Origin: Limonium bicolor
Lineage: Eukaryota > Streptophyta > Magnoliopsida > Caryophyllales > Plumbaginaceae
Direction of reading: 5' to 3'
Length of the DNA stretch: 64,000 nucleotides
NCBI GenBank assembly: GCA_023374045.1
Contig: CM041776.1
Coordinates: 471,623,375 to 471,687,374, forward strand
Part shown: piece after piece, positions 1-11,522 of the stretch
How positions within the stretch are numbered: position 1 is the stretch's first letter
How the letters are laid out: each line of letters opens with the position of its first letter
Position numbers and translations under genes: made by a program
The notes under the pieces: model-generated
What the model was told of the DNA's origin: nothing
Database searches by the model: none
What the model saw: the letters and a program-made list of their open reading frames with translations, nothing else

Positions 1-116
1 ACTTTACCTCCCTCAGAAATCCCAATTTCTACTCCTGTTACTCCACCTCCATCTCGAATTACCATCGACCCCCAAACTCCACTCATAAAAACAATGAACT
101 CCCATTTCCAAACAGA

Positions 117-3100
117 ATGAAAAAGAAACATCTTGATGAGCAATTCTCCAAGTTCTTGAGTATTTTCAAGAAGCTGACCCTCGACATACCTTTAATCGAT
201 GCCTTACAAGAGATGCCTAACTACGCAAAATTCCTAAAGGATCTCTTGACGAAAAAGAAAAAGAAACCTGGAAAGGAGACAGTGCACCTGACAGAGGAGT
301 GCTCTGCGGCCCTTCTTCGAGCACTTCCCCCCAAACAAACAGATCCGGGAAATCCCGTGATCCCGTGCTTTATAGGCGGGGTGGACTGTGGAAGTGGTCT
401 ATGCGACCTAGGAGCCAGCATTAATATCATGCCATACGCTACCTTCTTGAAAGTTAAAGGAGAGACATGCAACCGTTTCCTTTCAAACTCCAGCTAGCAG
501 ACAGATCAGAGATCAACCCATGGGCATAGTCCGGGATCTGGTATTCGGAGTGTCTCGCTTCATCTTTCCAGCTGATTTCGTCATTCTAGAAATGGATGGA
601 TGTTGAGGTTCCCCTGATCCTAGGTCGACCGTTTTCTGAGTACCGCCAAAGCCATCATCGACGTCCATGATGGAAAAATCACTCTACGGTACGAGGACGA
701 GACGATTGAATTCGACATGCAGAAAATGATGAAGAAAAGCTCAAACTTTTCTCCACATGCTAAGACAGTGGGATTCACAGATGACGAGGAGGAGGAGGCG
801 ATTTTGCTACAGACGAGGACACATATTTTCCATCTTCCATCCAGGAAGCTGAAACTGAACCGTTAGAGCGAGTATTATTACTACTCCTCTAGAAGAAACA
901 ATGAAGATCCAGAAGTTAACGCCATGTTGGCGTACGTAGAAAAAGGAAGGGCTGGTTTATCAAGCATTCCGGCCACCAATCGAAGAACTCGATAGAAAAC
1001 CCCAAAAATCAATTCCGTCAGTGGAACAACCACCAGAGCTTGAGCTTAAGAAATACCCTCTAACCTCAAGTATGCCTTCCTAGCTGAAAATGACCATTTG
1101 CCTGTCATTATTTCCTCTTCTCTGAATTCCGGAGAGGGAACGAAGCTACTTGAGGTATTGAAAAAACACAAGACAGCAATCGGGTGGACTATCGCTGATA
1201 TCAAGGGATTGACCCCTCCTATTGCACGCACCATATTTACATGGAGGAAAACTTCAAACCTATCCGACAGCCTCAACGCCGGCTAAACCCTAACCTCAAG
1301 GAGGTAGTTCGAAAGGAGGTTCTGAAACTCCTTGACGCAGACATCATTTATCCAATTTCTGACAGTCCATGGGTCAGTCCTGTTCAAGTTGTCCCTAAGA
1401 AGGGGGGCATCGAAGCTGTTATCAATGAAAAGGGAGAGACTATCCCTCAAGAAAGATCACAGGATGGCGCATGTGTATTGATTATCGGCGTTTGAACTTG
1501 GCACTAGGAAAGATCATTTCCCTCTCCCCTTCATCGACCAGATGTTGGAAAGACTTGCAGGGCAAGAGTACTACTGTTTTCTATATGGATTCTCGGGTTA
1601 TTTTCAAATACCATCGCACCTGAGGACCAGGACAAGACAACCTTCACTTGTCCTTACGGTACCTTTGCATACCGACGAATGCCTTTCGGTTTATGCAACG
1701 CCCCTGCTACCTTCCAGAGATGCATGCAAGCAATCTTTGCTGACTTCATCGAGCAGAGCATAGAAGTCTTTATGGACGACTTCTCAGTCTACGGCTCTAG
1801 TTTCGACAAATGCTTGGCACAACTAGATTTGATCCTGAGTCGGTGTGAGGATACGAATCTCGTTTTAAAAATGGGAGAAGTGTCATTTTAATGGTTAAGG
1901 ACGGGATTGTCCTTGGACATAAAATATCTGCAAAAGGGATAGAGGTGGATAAAGCTAAAGTAGAGGTTATCAAAAAGTTACCAGCACCAACTACAGTTCG
2001 AGATATACGAGCATTTCTAGGGCATGCAGGATTTTATCGGCGGTTTATTCAAGACTTCTCCAAATCAGCAAACCATTGACCGACCTGCTACAGAAAGATG
2101 CCCCGTTTCATTTCGATGAAAGATGTTCAGCTGCTTTCAAACTATAACGCAGAAATTGGTGTCAGCACCTGTGGTCATACACCTGATTGGTCTCTTCCTT
2201 TTGAGATCATGTGTGACGCAAGTGACTACGGCGTGGGAGCAGCTCTTTGCCAAAAGAAAGAGAAAATCTTGAGATGATCGCTTATGCTAGCAGAACACTG
2301 AACGACGCGCAGAAAAACTATACGACCACCGAAAAAGAACTTTTGGCTATAGTTTTCTCCCTCGATAAATTCAGATCTTACTTATGGGGAAGCAAGGTCA
2401 TCGTGCATACAGACCACTCCGCTCTCAAATACTTATTCACAAAACAAGAAGCCAAGTCTCGCTTATTGCGCTGGATTCTTCTACTTCAAGAATTTGACAT
2501 CGAAGTCAAAGATAAGAGCGGGAAACTGAACATCGTCGCTGACCATCTCTCTAGGTTGGTGACTCCAACGGATAGTGTGCCCATCAACGAATTCTCCCCG
2601 ACGAGACAGTTTTCCTCCATCACCAAAGTACAGGAGCCATGGTACGCAGACCTGGCCAACTATCTAGTCTCAGGACAGTACCCTACGATTATCATACTCC
2701 CAGAAGAAGAATTTCTTTCTGATTCGAGGAATTATTTCTGGGAGGACCCGTACTTGTTCCGAGTTAGTGCTGATGGGTTGATTCGGCGATGTCTCCCTGA
2801 AAATGAGGTTTTCAAGCGTCATTCACTTTTGTCATTCTCGGGAAGCTGGAGGTCACCATGGACCCACGAGGACACTGCTAAGATCCTGGCCTCAGGTTTT
2901 TTGGCCGACCCTTCATAAAGATGTGTACCAATTCTGCAGACAATGTGATAATTGTCAGAAAATGGTAACACATCCAGGAGACATGAGATGCCGCAACAAG
3001 GGATACTAGAAGTAGAGCTGTTTGATTGTTGGGGCATAGATTTCATGGGACCATTCCCTTCCTCGCAGGCCACGAATATTTCTAGTGGCGGTTGATTATG

Positions 3101-3962
3101 TTTCAAATGGGTGGAGGCTATACCCTGTCATCACGCCGATGCAAAGACAGTAACAAGATTCCTCAAAAAGCACATCTTCACCCGTTTCGGAGTGCCTCGA
3201 ATCATCATCAGTGTGGAGGATCTCATTTCTGCAACCGTTTATTCGAAGCACTTATGTTAAGTACGGGGTACGACACAAGGTAGCTTTACCTTATCACCAC
3301 AGACAACGGTCAAGCAGAGGTTTCCAACCGAGAGTTAAAATGGATCCTCCAAAGACAGTTAACTCATCAAGAAAGGATTGGGCACTTAAACTGGACGATG
3401 CGCTTTGGGCTTACCGCACTGCATTCAAGACTCCCATCGGGATGTCTCCTTTCAAGCTGGTCTATGGAAAAGCATGCCACCTTCCTGTAAGAGATGGAGC
3501 ATAAAGCATATTGGGCAATCAAAGCCCTGAACTTTGACATGTCTTCTGCAGGAGAGAAGAGAAATTCCAACTTACCGAATTAGAAGAGCTGCGAGATCAG
3601 GCTTCCAGAATGCTAAGATCTATAAAGAGCGCACCAAAAAGTTCCACGACAGGATGATCCTCAAGAAGGACTTCGAAGTTGGTGATTGGGTTCTCTTATA
3701 TAACTCGCGATTAAGGATTTTCCCAGGGAAGCTCAAGTCACATTGGGCCGGCCCTTTTCAAATTGTTAGTATGACCCCGTACGGTGCCTTTGACTCCAGA
3801 ACAAACGAGGCGAAACTTTCAAGGTCAACGGGGCACGTCTTAAAAGGTATAATTCTCTTTCCAAAATTTCAACTGACCTATCTGCTACTTATTTTGTCCA
3901 AGAACAGCGGGACAATATGCCCTCAGAATCTTCTCCAAACTAAAACTTGTCAATACGTCTAG
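117..3962 (+). pseudogene. Athila-like pol, decayed (protease, RT, RNase H, integrase)
   Basis: Retrotransposon polyprotein remnant broken by many frameshifts. 117-497 holds the aspartic protease with CDLGASINIMP around residues 96-106. 1098-2079 holds reverse transcriptase pieces, including [10 protein letters not shown] near 1770-1800, which is the catalytic box in the form usual for this lineage. 2247-2918 holds RNase H ([23 protein letters not shown], then ADHLSRL). 2803-3962 holds integrase: a CDNCQK zinc-finger part near 2943, GIDFMGPFP near 3040, and a C-terminal part with LLYNSRLRIFPGKLKSHWAG near 3690-3750. The same order is more continuous in element B. Frames change at least eight times, so no functional polyprotein is possible as read. 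Confidence 0.85.
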
Positions 3963-4006
3963 CTAGAGACGTTAAACCCGGGCAGCTCGGTGGGAGGCAA
4001 CCCACT
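3955..4006 (+). ncRNA. Twin-hairpin structure after pol, element A
   Basis: Two predicted RNA hairpins follow the pol stop. The first pairs ACGTCT (3955-3960) with AGACGT (3967-3972). The second pairs GTGGG (3990-3994) with CCCAC (4001-4005) around the loop AGGCAA. GGGCAGCT lies between them. Elements B (17026-17078) and C (46621-46672) have the same pair with compensatory base changes. The conserved RNA structure is my inference from the comparison; I do not know its role. Confidence 0.55.
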
Positions 4007-4162
4007 ATCTATCTTTAACTTTGCTTTAATTTAATATGTTTTTCCTTTTTTGTACTATATTCCCTTTATTTGCTATAATAAAATGCATGCTTCACTTGAG
4101 TTCTTCTCGCTGTGTAGAATATTCTTTACAGATTTAAATCATGACATTACACAGCAACACTC

Positions 4163-4288
4163 AAGTGTGGGGGAGCTCTACACACTCTACGAAATCTGGG
4201 GAGTACACTCTTTCCTTTTACATTGCTTGCCCTATTATTTTATTTCATCTACACAATGAGGGCATTGCTTAAGCTTAAGTGTGGGGGA
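4163..4288 (+). promoter_or_regulatory. Two internal G-rich boxes and a palindrome, element A 3' UTR
   Basis: AAGTGTGGGGGA occurs at 4163-4174 and 4277-4288. The near-palindrome CAATGAGGGCATTG (4254-4267) stands just before the second copy. Elements B and C keep this layout. Both boxes resemble the polypurine tract at the LTR boundary (5068-5078). Confidence 0.6.
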
Positions 4289-5067
4289 AAGAGCCTTTTC
4301 AGGTCATCTAAATGCTTAAAATTGTTAAGTCTCTCTGCTTATCTTTCTGCTTAAGTCTCTCTGCTTATCTTTCTGCTTACCTCGCATTTGTTCTAATTGA
4401 ATTATGTACCTTGCTAATGTAGGTTGTTCTCTTTAAAAACTAATACTATTATGAGTTGTAGGATAAAGGGTACAAATTTTTCAAATTTTAAATTTTGATT
4501 ACTTTTGAGGAGCATTTTTTATGCGTGTGACCAAATAATCTGCAAATGGTTGGATTTTATTGCTCAGGGTTTCTTTCTGTCTTCTCTCTTAGGGATTGCT
4601 AAGGGGTATTTCTTTTAAAAAAAAGAGAGAAGAAGAATACAAAAAAGGGACTTTCGAGACACCATTGGTACCAACAAAAGAGAGTTGAGTGTTCTTGAAT
4701 ACAAAGGCATTATGCCTACATTTTCTCATCCCTCATGCAAAAGTGAGCAAATGCATAAATCTTTTTCCTTTTATATTCTCCTCAAATGCCCATTCTTGAG
4801 AGAAGTTGGCCATGGTAAAAGTTCTCCGGAGTTACCTAAATAAAAGAAACATTGAAATACCTTATTAGATCATACCCCGGAAACTCTATATTTTGTTTTA
4901 CCCCGAGCACACCTATGCCACCAGCAGATAATTTTTCACACTCCTCAATAAGTTTTAGAGATCATGAACTATTGACTTTTTAATCCTACCCTTCATAATA
5001 ATATTTGTTAGTATTGAGCATTTCCTACTTGCTTAAGTGCATGGTTTTACTCGAGACACAAAAAGAT

Positions 5068-5080
5068 AAGTGTGGGGGTG
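5068..5080 (+). promoter_or_regulatory. Polypurine tract of element A
   Basis: AAGTGTGGGGGTG lies directly before the 3' LTR start TGATAAGTG. This is the expected place of the primer for plus-strand DNA synthesis in LTR retrotransposons. Confidence 0.75.
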
Positions 5081-6840
5081 TGATAAGTGTCTAAATGAGC
5101 ATGTTATTTAGGTGTAATTCATGTATATATTAGCACTTTCTTGCTCATTTCTCCACTTCGGTTAGTTTTCCTCTAGTTTTGTTTTATTATTTATCTCACA
5201 AAATTATGGGTTTAAACATGAGGAAACCAAGCCAGGAGTGAAGTAGACGGAGAGACGAACGCGTAGACGTGAACGGCTCAGAAAACAGAGTGCCAACGAA
5301 GAATCTAGAGCCGGTCGAAGTTGGTAGAACAAACAGGTCACGGTCACGTGACCACGTGAGAAACCACTACACAACCGCCCAAGAGGAGGCGGACCTCTGC
5401 TAGGGCAACCGCCTGGCGGACAAGAAGGGGCAACCGCCCCACTAGAGGCGGACAAGAACTGCGGACATCACCATACACGACCGCCCATTAAGGGGCGGAC
5501 ATCACCATGATCAACCGCCAGGCGGACACCACACCACCAACCGCCACTTATCAGGCGGTCTTCCAGGCGGTCAACAGATGGGCAACCGCCCATAATGAGG
5601 TGGTCAAGACCAACAAACCGCGAGTTCTTAGGCGGTTAAGACTAAAATCAACGACCGGACTAGTTTTTTCTTCTCGCGCAGTCGTCGTCTTCAACTTGAA
5701 TCGCCATATCTATCTACTCCGCACCGCCTACCATAATTCCCTCAGTCTCCAAGCTCCTGTCCCCTGCAATTAATACTTCAATCAATGAAGCATCAATGAA
5801 GCAAATATCTACGGAAGACCTCTTCATTTCTTCTATAAATACCCATTCCCTACAGCCTTCTACGGGTGCACGGAGAAAACCTGAAAATCACTCACACTCA
5901 CCTCATCTCATTCTCTTCTTCCAGTAAATCACCCCGTATACCATTTCACTCCATTAATTCTCTAATTCACTCACTTCACTTATAATAACCTACGTACATG
6001 TTTCACTATTCGACCTCTCCATTTCTCCATTCACTAATCACGTCTCCGTGCTGTTATTACGTCCAACCTCTGTCAGATTTATTACCAGTTAATATGTCTG
6101 GCTAAGGAGGATTTGCTCCGGGCAAGGGTTTAAATTATGGTTTGTTTAATTATGTAATAAATATTTCTACCGGTTAAAATAATTCAGTTGTTACGCTTAA
6201 AGGATTTCTTTCACCATTTTAATAAATTACATGAATTTATTAAAATGCTTTCCTAAGTCTATTTTGATCAGACCAGGTGATAAATAGACAGGTTATTTAA
6301 GCCGTAAATTTGGAGAAAACTTATTATGATTTAATAAGTTAGTATTTACAGATGCAATTATAATTCCTTGAATTTAACGTCCGTTTACATAGTATTGCTC
6401 GAACCTTGATTAGACCGAGCATTTTCTGGTAAACGAGTTTTAAGGGTCTATGACTTAGTCCTTAGGAAAATAACAGGAATTTTGCCAAACTAATATATTA
6501 AACCGGTAGAGATAGCATAATTAATCAGATTATATAAAAACCTGAACCCGGAGTTCCATTTAATTCATCTGCACTCAGTAATTTAATCTGCTATTTTAAT
6601 TCTCTAAAAACAAGTCAATTAACTTCCCCCCTTTTGTGACAAGCTTAGGTATTAATTAATTCACCTAGTCCCACGTTCGATATCCGGTCGCTTACACTTA
6701 GCTATACTACTACGACCGGGATTAGTTTGCAGCCCGACTATTATTTTGGGTTTTAATTTCTCTTCTTTTACTTAATCTCACCAGTATAACCACTCACGAT
6801 AATTAGTCTGCAGTTAGCTAGATATTTTATTTGAATTTTT
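5081..6840 (+). repeat. 3' LTR of element A
   Basis: It starts TGATAAGTGTCTAAATGAGC and matches the start of the element B LTRs for roughly the first 100 bases (TTGCTCATTTCTCCAC, TTTTCCTCTAG). A TATAAAT box at 5834-5840 precedes a likely transcription start. Between 5360 and 5640 is an array of ACCGCC and GGCGG words in both orientations. After about 6730 the sequence no longer matches other LTRs of the group, so the end is approximate. Confidence 0.65.
5360..5640. repeat. Inverted-word array (ACCGCC / GGCGGT) in LTR of element A
   Basis: About a dozen occurrences of ACCGCC-type and GGCGG-type words alternate here, able to fold as adjacent short hairpins, for example CAACCGCC...GGCGGAC. The words are longer and more regular than chance GC-richness would give in this AT-rich DNA. 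The array lies upstream of the LTR TATA box. Confidence 0.6.
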
Positions 6841-7179
6841 ATAAGGCAATTTAGCCTTCTTTTCATACTCATTTTCGGACATAAGGGTTGTACAAGACAA
6901 TTGGTTTTGTCTATTTTTGACTATGAATTATGCTAGTTAGGTAGGGTATTCTTTTGGCTAAATAATGAGGCAATAATTCTCCCCTTTTACAGATTGAAAT
7001 CGGCAGCCCCTTGATAGAACATGGCTGTTTTTGTTTTATAGTTGCACATGGAATAAAGCTAGATGCAAGTTGTTACTTTTGTGCATTTAATTTCATTGTT
7101 ATAATATAAGCTAACCTTCTTTGCTTTTCCTGCAGGTCATACGGTAGTGAGGGCTACAATTGACTGATTTTATTTGTCA
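6841..7179. other. Unassigned repeat-derived stretch
   Basis: No open frame, RNA gene or clear terminal repeat is seen. It is either the tail of the element A LTR or more of the chromovirus LTR that is recognisable from 7180. Weak similarity to the region right of 59640 favours the chromovirus. Confidence 0.4.
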
Positions 7180-8357
7180 TATTATCATATAGCACAAGCT
7201 AGATGAGTCACCATTCCATAAGACAATTTACATGTTAAAAACTAGCTTAAAACACCCAAAAAAACGCATAGGGTGGTGGTCAAACGAGATGGATTTTTGT
7301 TTTGGTTTTTTTTTTGTTACACTATATTGTACTAAGACCATACTAATATGTGTAATAGGTTCCAGCATTTATTTGGTACATTTACCCTATGGTAAAGATG
7401 AAAGTTTTGAGGTAAAAATGCTGATTTTCGGTATCTTTTTATGATAAAATCGGCCCCACTTGCGCTATGAGTTTAGCACTGGAATTAATTGATTTAGATG
7501 CTCAATTTATCCACTTTTAATATTATCAACTCGTGGCTCCTCAAAAACTTCAAGATAATTGCGTAGAACGCATTTTTATGACACCCGAAGGTGCGTTTTT
7601 GTGCTTTAAGGATTTCTGAAAAATAATTAGTCGCTATGAGTTCCAAGTGTTTATTGACATTGTTTGTAGACAATAATAATGTTTTAAGGTATTACATTGA
7701 GTTATATGGGGTTATATCAACTCCAAACACCTCTCCCGGGCTAAACGGGGCAAAGAGGAGCGTTAAAAATTCGTCCGAGCACTTTGTTTATTTTTGAGGA
7801 ATTTGCTTGAGCATTCTCTTTAGATGTTGAATAATGATGCTAGGAACTCTAAGTATTAATTTTATAGGAGTTCGTGCCACCTCGGCACTCCTCCGGGGCA
7901 TTCCCGAGGGTTTATGGGACCCTCATAAGGCATCTCCTAGCACTTTGCGTTTAACAGAGAATTTAGCTTGAGGAATTCATCTTATATGTTTAATAAAGTG
8001 TTGTGGTGTATTTAGAATGAAGAGTAATGCTTTACTTCATCCTATAATGTATTTCCGTGACTTTCGGGCCTTAAGGGCCTTTAAGGGAACTCCCGAGCAT
8101 TTTATATTTTCGCTCGGTTTTAGATGAGGTCCTGTGTTCTAAGGGTCATATAATAATCCTTGATTATCTTTACATGTAGTTATAACTTATATAACATGTT
8201 TAACTTAAGGTCGGGCTTTAACGCACGTTTCTGACCTTAAGGAGTTTAGGTGCGTTTTAACGCCTAAGTGTTTATATACTTTCTTTTAGGGTTTAATAAT
8301 CCCCTAAATAATACTTATTTATAAATATTTAATTATTTGAATGTTAGGGGTATTTCA
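7180..8357 (-). repeat. Chromovirus (Tekay/Del-like) LTR, 5' portion, minus strand
   Basis: Read on the minus strand it starts TGAAATACCCCTAAC at 8357 and parallels the complete LTR beginning at 58764. Shared blocks include the GGAGTGCCGAGG/TGGCACGAACTCC block (7866-7892 here, 59077-59103 there), CTATAAAATTAAT and the GAGTCACCAT stretch near 7205. It abuts the coding remnant at 8358, so the element probably inserted there. Only the first part of the LTR is recognisable. Confidence 0.7.
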
Positions 8358-8937
8358 TCGTCGTCACTTTGGAGTGGTCCAAGACAACGCATGTGCTCCT
8401 TGAGCAGTTCTGTGTAGACGACGATGGGTTCTTAAAAGAAAAATCTACCCATCCTTGGTACTCCAACAACTTTTGGATCTCTCCTAGACCCATCTTGTCC
8501 ATCCATTCCAGGTCCAGTGTCTTTGGTAAGACAGGGCAGGACCTGTCGTTGACATTTTCTGCCTTGATCAACGTCGTTTCTGGTTCCTTGAGTTTCTTCA
8601 TATGTGAGGTTTGAGGTGATGAAGGTCTGGCAACATCTTGAAAGAGCTCTTCGAGCTCTAGGGGTTGTGGTGATGTATCCATCTTCTCCTTGCCTTTCGC
8701 CTTTTTCAGACGCTCACGCTCCTCGAGCATATAGATGACTAGGGACATCGACTCTGTGTCGCTTCCCTTTTCTTGAGACTGTTGTTGAGGCGTCGGCGAC
8801 CTGTCGTCGATAGGTATTATTGTCTGGGGGATGATACCTATTTCTTCTTCAGAATCTGGAGCTGTCACACCTTCTTCTTGTGTATTTTTCTGTTGGCAAG
8901 ACCTCCTCTTGTGAATTTTCGTCACTTTGAGCTTCAT
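8358..8937 (-). pseudogene. Third ORF of the Sirevirus-like element, truncated
   Basis: An open frame of about 190 codons, rich in Gln, Glu, Ser and Pro, with a charged segment (EERERLKKAKGKEKMD). Near its end is LLEYQGWVDF, which resembles the start of the 'putative plant transposon protein' domain found in many plant retroelement proteins. The frame stops because a chromovirus LTR begins at 8357; its last few codons belong to that LTR. The true start may lie further upstream, across element B. Position after pol suggests the extra ORF of Sireviruses. Function is unknown and the domain match is from memory of the family, so moderate confidence. Confidence 0.5.
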
Positions 8938-9252
8938 CTTCTACCAGCTACTGGATGACAACTCGTGCGACAGCTGAAGTAGTGGTATCTTCTTCATCGC
9001 TGAAGTGCAATCTTCGAGTTGCCTTCTCTGGTGTGGAATGGGCTTTCTGTGGAGCTTTCGTTTGATCTTTGGCACATTGAAGGCACGAGTTACCTAGTGA
9101 TGCGACTCGTTGTGGTAGTAGAAAGGTTCTTTAGGATTTTTAGCTTTGGAGTGTTTGGTGAAGGATTTTAAGATGACATTTTTTGGTTTTTCGTAGTGGG
9201 CAATTTAGAGTATTTTTGGCTTGAATTTTCAGTTTGAATAAGATGATGAAAG
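8938..9252 (-). other. Leader of the Sirevirus third ORF, left of element B
   Basis: Non-repetitive sequence between the third ORF and the element B insertion point. On the minus strand it continues from 19932 across the insertion. It contains partly open frames and may be the N-terminal part of the third ORF, frame-broken. Confidence 0.4.
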
Positions 9253-10943
9253 TGATAAGTGTCCAAATGAGCATGTTTTATAGGTGTATTTCATATATAT
9301 TATTAGCACTTTTCTTGCTCATTTCTCCACTTATCTTAGCTTTTCTCTAGTTTATGTTTTATTGGTTGTCTTACAGATTTATCGGTTTAACATGAGAAAA
9401 AGCCAAGCTAGAAGCAAAGAACATGAAGAGACGAACGCATAGCCGCAGACGGTTCGAAAAAACGGAGTCCAAACGAATAATCTAGAGCCCGTCAAATTGG
9501 CATATCCCCGAGACTCCAACACAGCTTGGTCCGGGACTCACTTCCTTACCTGCATTAAGGTCCGGGACCTAACTCTTGCACAAGTCCCGGACCATATGAG
9601 ATTTTAGAACCGAGGACCTTGCTTGCACTTTGGTCCGGGACCTATGTCCTTGCCCAAGTCCCGGACCACACAAGATGTTTAAAACCGAGAGATTTTGCTT
9701 GCAATTTGGTCCGGGACCTTACTCTCTTGCCCAAGTCCCGGACCAAACCAAGCAATGTGATTGGCGGATTCCAGGCAGAAAGGAGACGCGCCTGTCTTCT
9801 TCTTCTTCGCGCGTTCTGCAAATGGATTCTGTTATCCATCTACTCCGCCGCACCGCCTACCTTAAATCACTCCAGCTCTCTGTCCCTCTGCAATAAATGA
9901 AGCACTCAGACTGCAATCAATGCTAAAAATCAAACTCTTACGTACGGATCTGCCTCCTCAATTCTCTATATAAACCCAACACCATTACTGCAAAATACAC
10001 AACGTACGACCAGAGGCTGAAGAAATCACAACAGCTCCACACTCCATTCTCTTCCATTTAATTCCTCCCGTAACACCACAATTCTCCATCTTTTATTTAT
10101 TTTCCCCATTTCACCACATTCACGTACGTACTCAAACAGAAGCAGTAATTTACAAAGAGAAAAGAGGCAGGCGAGTGCAGACCCGTTATTCGCAGGCAGT
10201 TCCTGAATAATGAATATTTCAGTCTCTACTCTGTTTTTATTTCTGTCAATGTCTGAGTAATCTCATAATTGTGCTTAGGATGGGTGTTTAACCCAAAATA
10301 ACTCAGCGTATTTATAATACCGAGTTTGCTTATAAATATTTGTTTTGTCTCTCTCTATTATTAAATGTTTAAGAACTGATCATTTTTACTCATTTACGGT
10401 TTCTCTAATTTCAATGATTTTGTAAAATTAGAGAATAGACCACAAAGAGAGACAAACGTTAGATATTATCTCCTTGATTAGCAGATAAAATCCATCGCTG
10501 TTATAAAAAGAATTCTCACTTAAAGCTAATTAATGATTTTAGACTTTTTCTGATTGTAAAAAGTCTACTGAATTAATTAAGAGTTGTCCTTATCTATGAT
10601 TTAGAAAGGCCACAAGATAAAATTCTTAACAGACAAATAAGAGCAAACTAGGATTATAATTATTATCTGAGTTATATTTGGGCGATTTCACCTTCCTTAG
10701 CACATTTTCCATCCACTTAATTCACAACTGTTTTTACTGTTTTTATTATTTCTTAATAATCCAACAACAAATCAAGCTTGCCTCCGGCTAAACCCCTTTT
10801 TACAGTTTTTAATAACTACCTAAACTAGGATAATTGAACAATCTCCTTGTGGATACGACACTTGTTTTACTACTACGAATAGGTACACTTGCCTATTAGT
10901 TTGTTATAATTCTATATAATTATAGTGTAGTTTTATCCCAACA
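9253..10943 (+). repeat. 5' LTR of element B
   Basis: 1691 bases, starting TGATAAGTGTCC and ending TTTATCCCAACA. TATATAAA at 9967-9974 is the likely TATA box. An inverted-word array lies at 9529-9750. It is nearly identical to 18239-19931. Confidence 0.93.
9529..9750. repeat. Inverted-word array (GGTCCGGGAC / GTCCCGGACC), element B
   Basis: Seven copies of a 10-base word: four as GGTCCGGGAC(T) and three as GTCCCGGACC. Neighbouring copies pair into hairpins; the last pair forms a 13-base stem, TTTGGTCCGGGAC with GTCCCGGACCAAA. The same array is at 18513-18730 in the other LTR. Confidence 0.8.
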
Positions 10944-10949
10944 AGTTTT

Positions 10950-10967
10950 TGGCGCCGTTGCCGGGGA
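10950..10967 (+). promoter_or_regulatory. Primer-binding site (tRNA-Asp), element B
   Basis: TGGCGCCGTTGCCGGGGA lies six bases after the LTR end and is complementary to the 3' end of plant tRNA-Asp, as in Athila elements. Confidence 0.92.
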
Positions 10968-11522
10968 GATTGATTCCATCAATTTCCCTAGTTTCCGGTA
11001 GTTCACTAGCTATATTATAATAATCTGTTAATCTATAAATAAAAAAACAAAAAACTGTTAAACCATTTCGACTATAACCTCGGACATTTGACTTGACATG
11101 GACATCTAACTTCTGATCTGACTTGGACATCTGACTACTAACTTTTTAATATTTTGTCATTTATTGTACATTTCATATTCCATTGTCCTTAACATTTATT
11201 ACCATTGTCCTTAATTTTCTGTACAGTATTTATTAACTTCAAATTTCCATTATACTAACTACTAACTTAAAATTTCTGTCATTTAATTCTGTCATTTCTT
11301 TTCCATTGTCTCTAACTACTAACTTATAATTTCTGTCATTAACCACTAACTTGTAAATTCCCTTGTCACTTATTTTCTGTCATTTACTTTGTTAAAAAAA
11401 AAAAGAAAAAAAAAAAAATATCAGAGCTGTTTAATTATCAGACTAACCAATATCTCTGCCTTTCTTATTCTATTTTACTAACTAATTTTGCAGTTTCTGA
11501 CAACCACAAGTATCTTCTGTGC
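10968..11522 (+). other. T-rich leader of element B
   Basis: Untranslated leader between primer site and gag. It has recurring ACTAACTT and TCTGTCATTTA-type phrases and an A-run near 11394-11418. No gene is seen. Confidence 0.6.

Larger units (their letters stand above)
1..6840 (+). mobile_element. Athila-like Ty3/gypsy element A, 3' part
   Basis: The window opens inside the pol region of a Ty3/gypsy retrotransposon. Protease, reverse transcriptase, RNase H and integrase signatures follow in order to about 3962. A 1.1-kb untranslated region with G-rich boxes comes next, then a 3' LTR starting TGATAAGTGTC at 5081. The domain order, the DLGAS protease and the close match to element B (9253-19931), which has a tRNA-Asp primer site, place it in the Athila-like lineage. 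The 5' LTR and gag lie outside the window. The right LTR boundary is uncertain because chromovirus LTR sequence follows; 6840 is an estimate. Confidence 0.85.

Noticed and set aside
5360..5640. CRISPR-like spaced repeats (also at 9529-9750, 54025-54385, 58165-58600)
   Set aside because: Words are short, in both orientations, unevenly spaced and inside plant LTRs; no Cas genes and a eukaryotic genome.
9248..9252. Perfect 5-base duplication around element B
   Set aside because: Flanks are GAAAG/ATGAAAG and TGAAG, which match only if one A is an indel; reported as imperfect.
9619..9900. Overlapping open frames in element B LTRs (also 18610-19002)
   Set aside because: Same DNA open in several frames because of the GC-rich array; no protein features.
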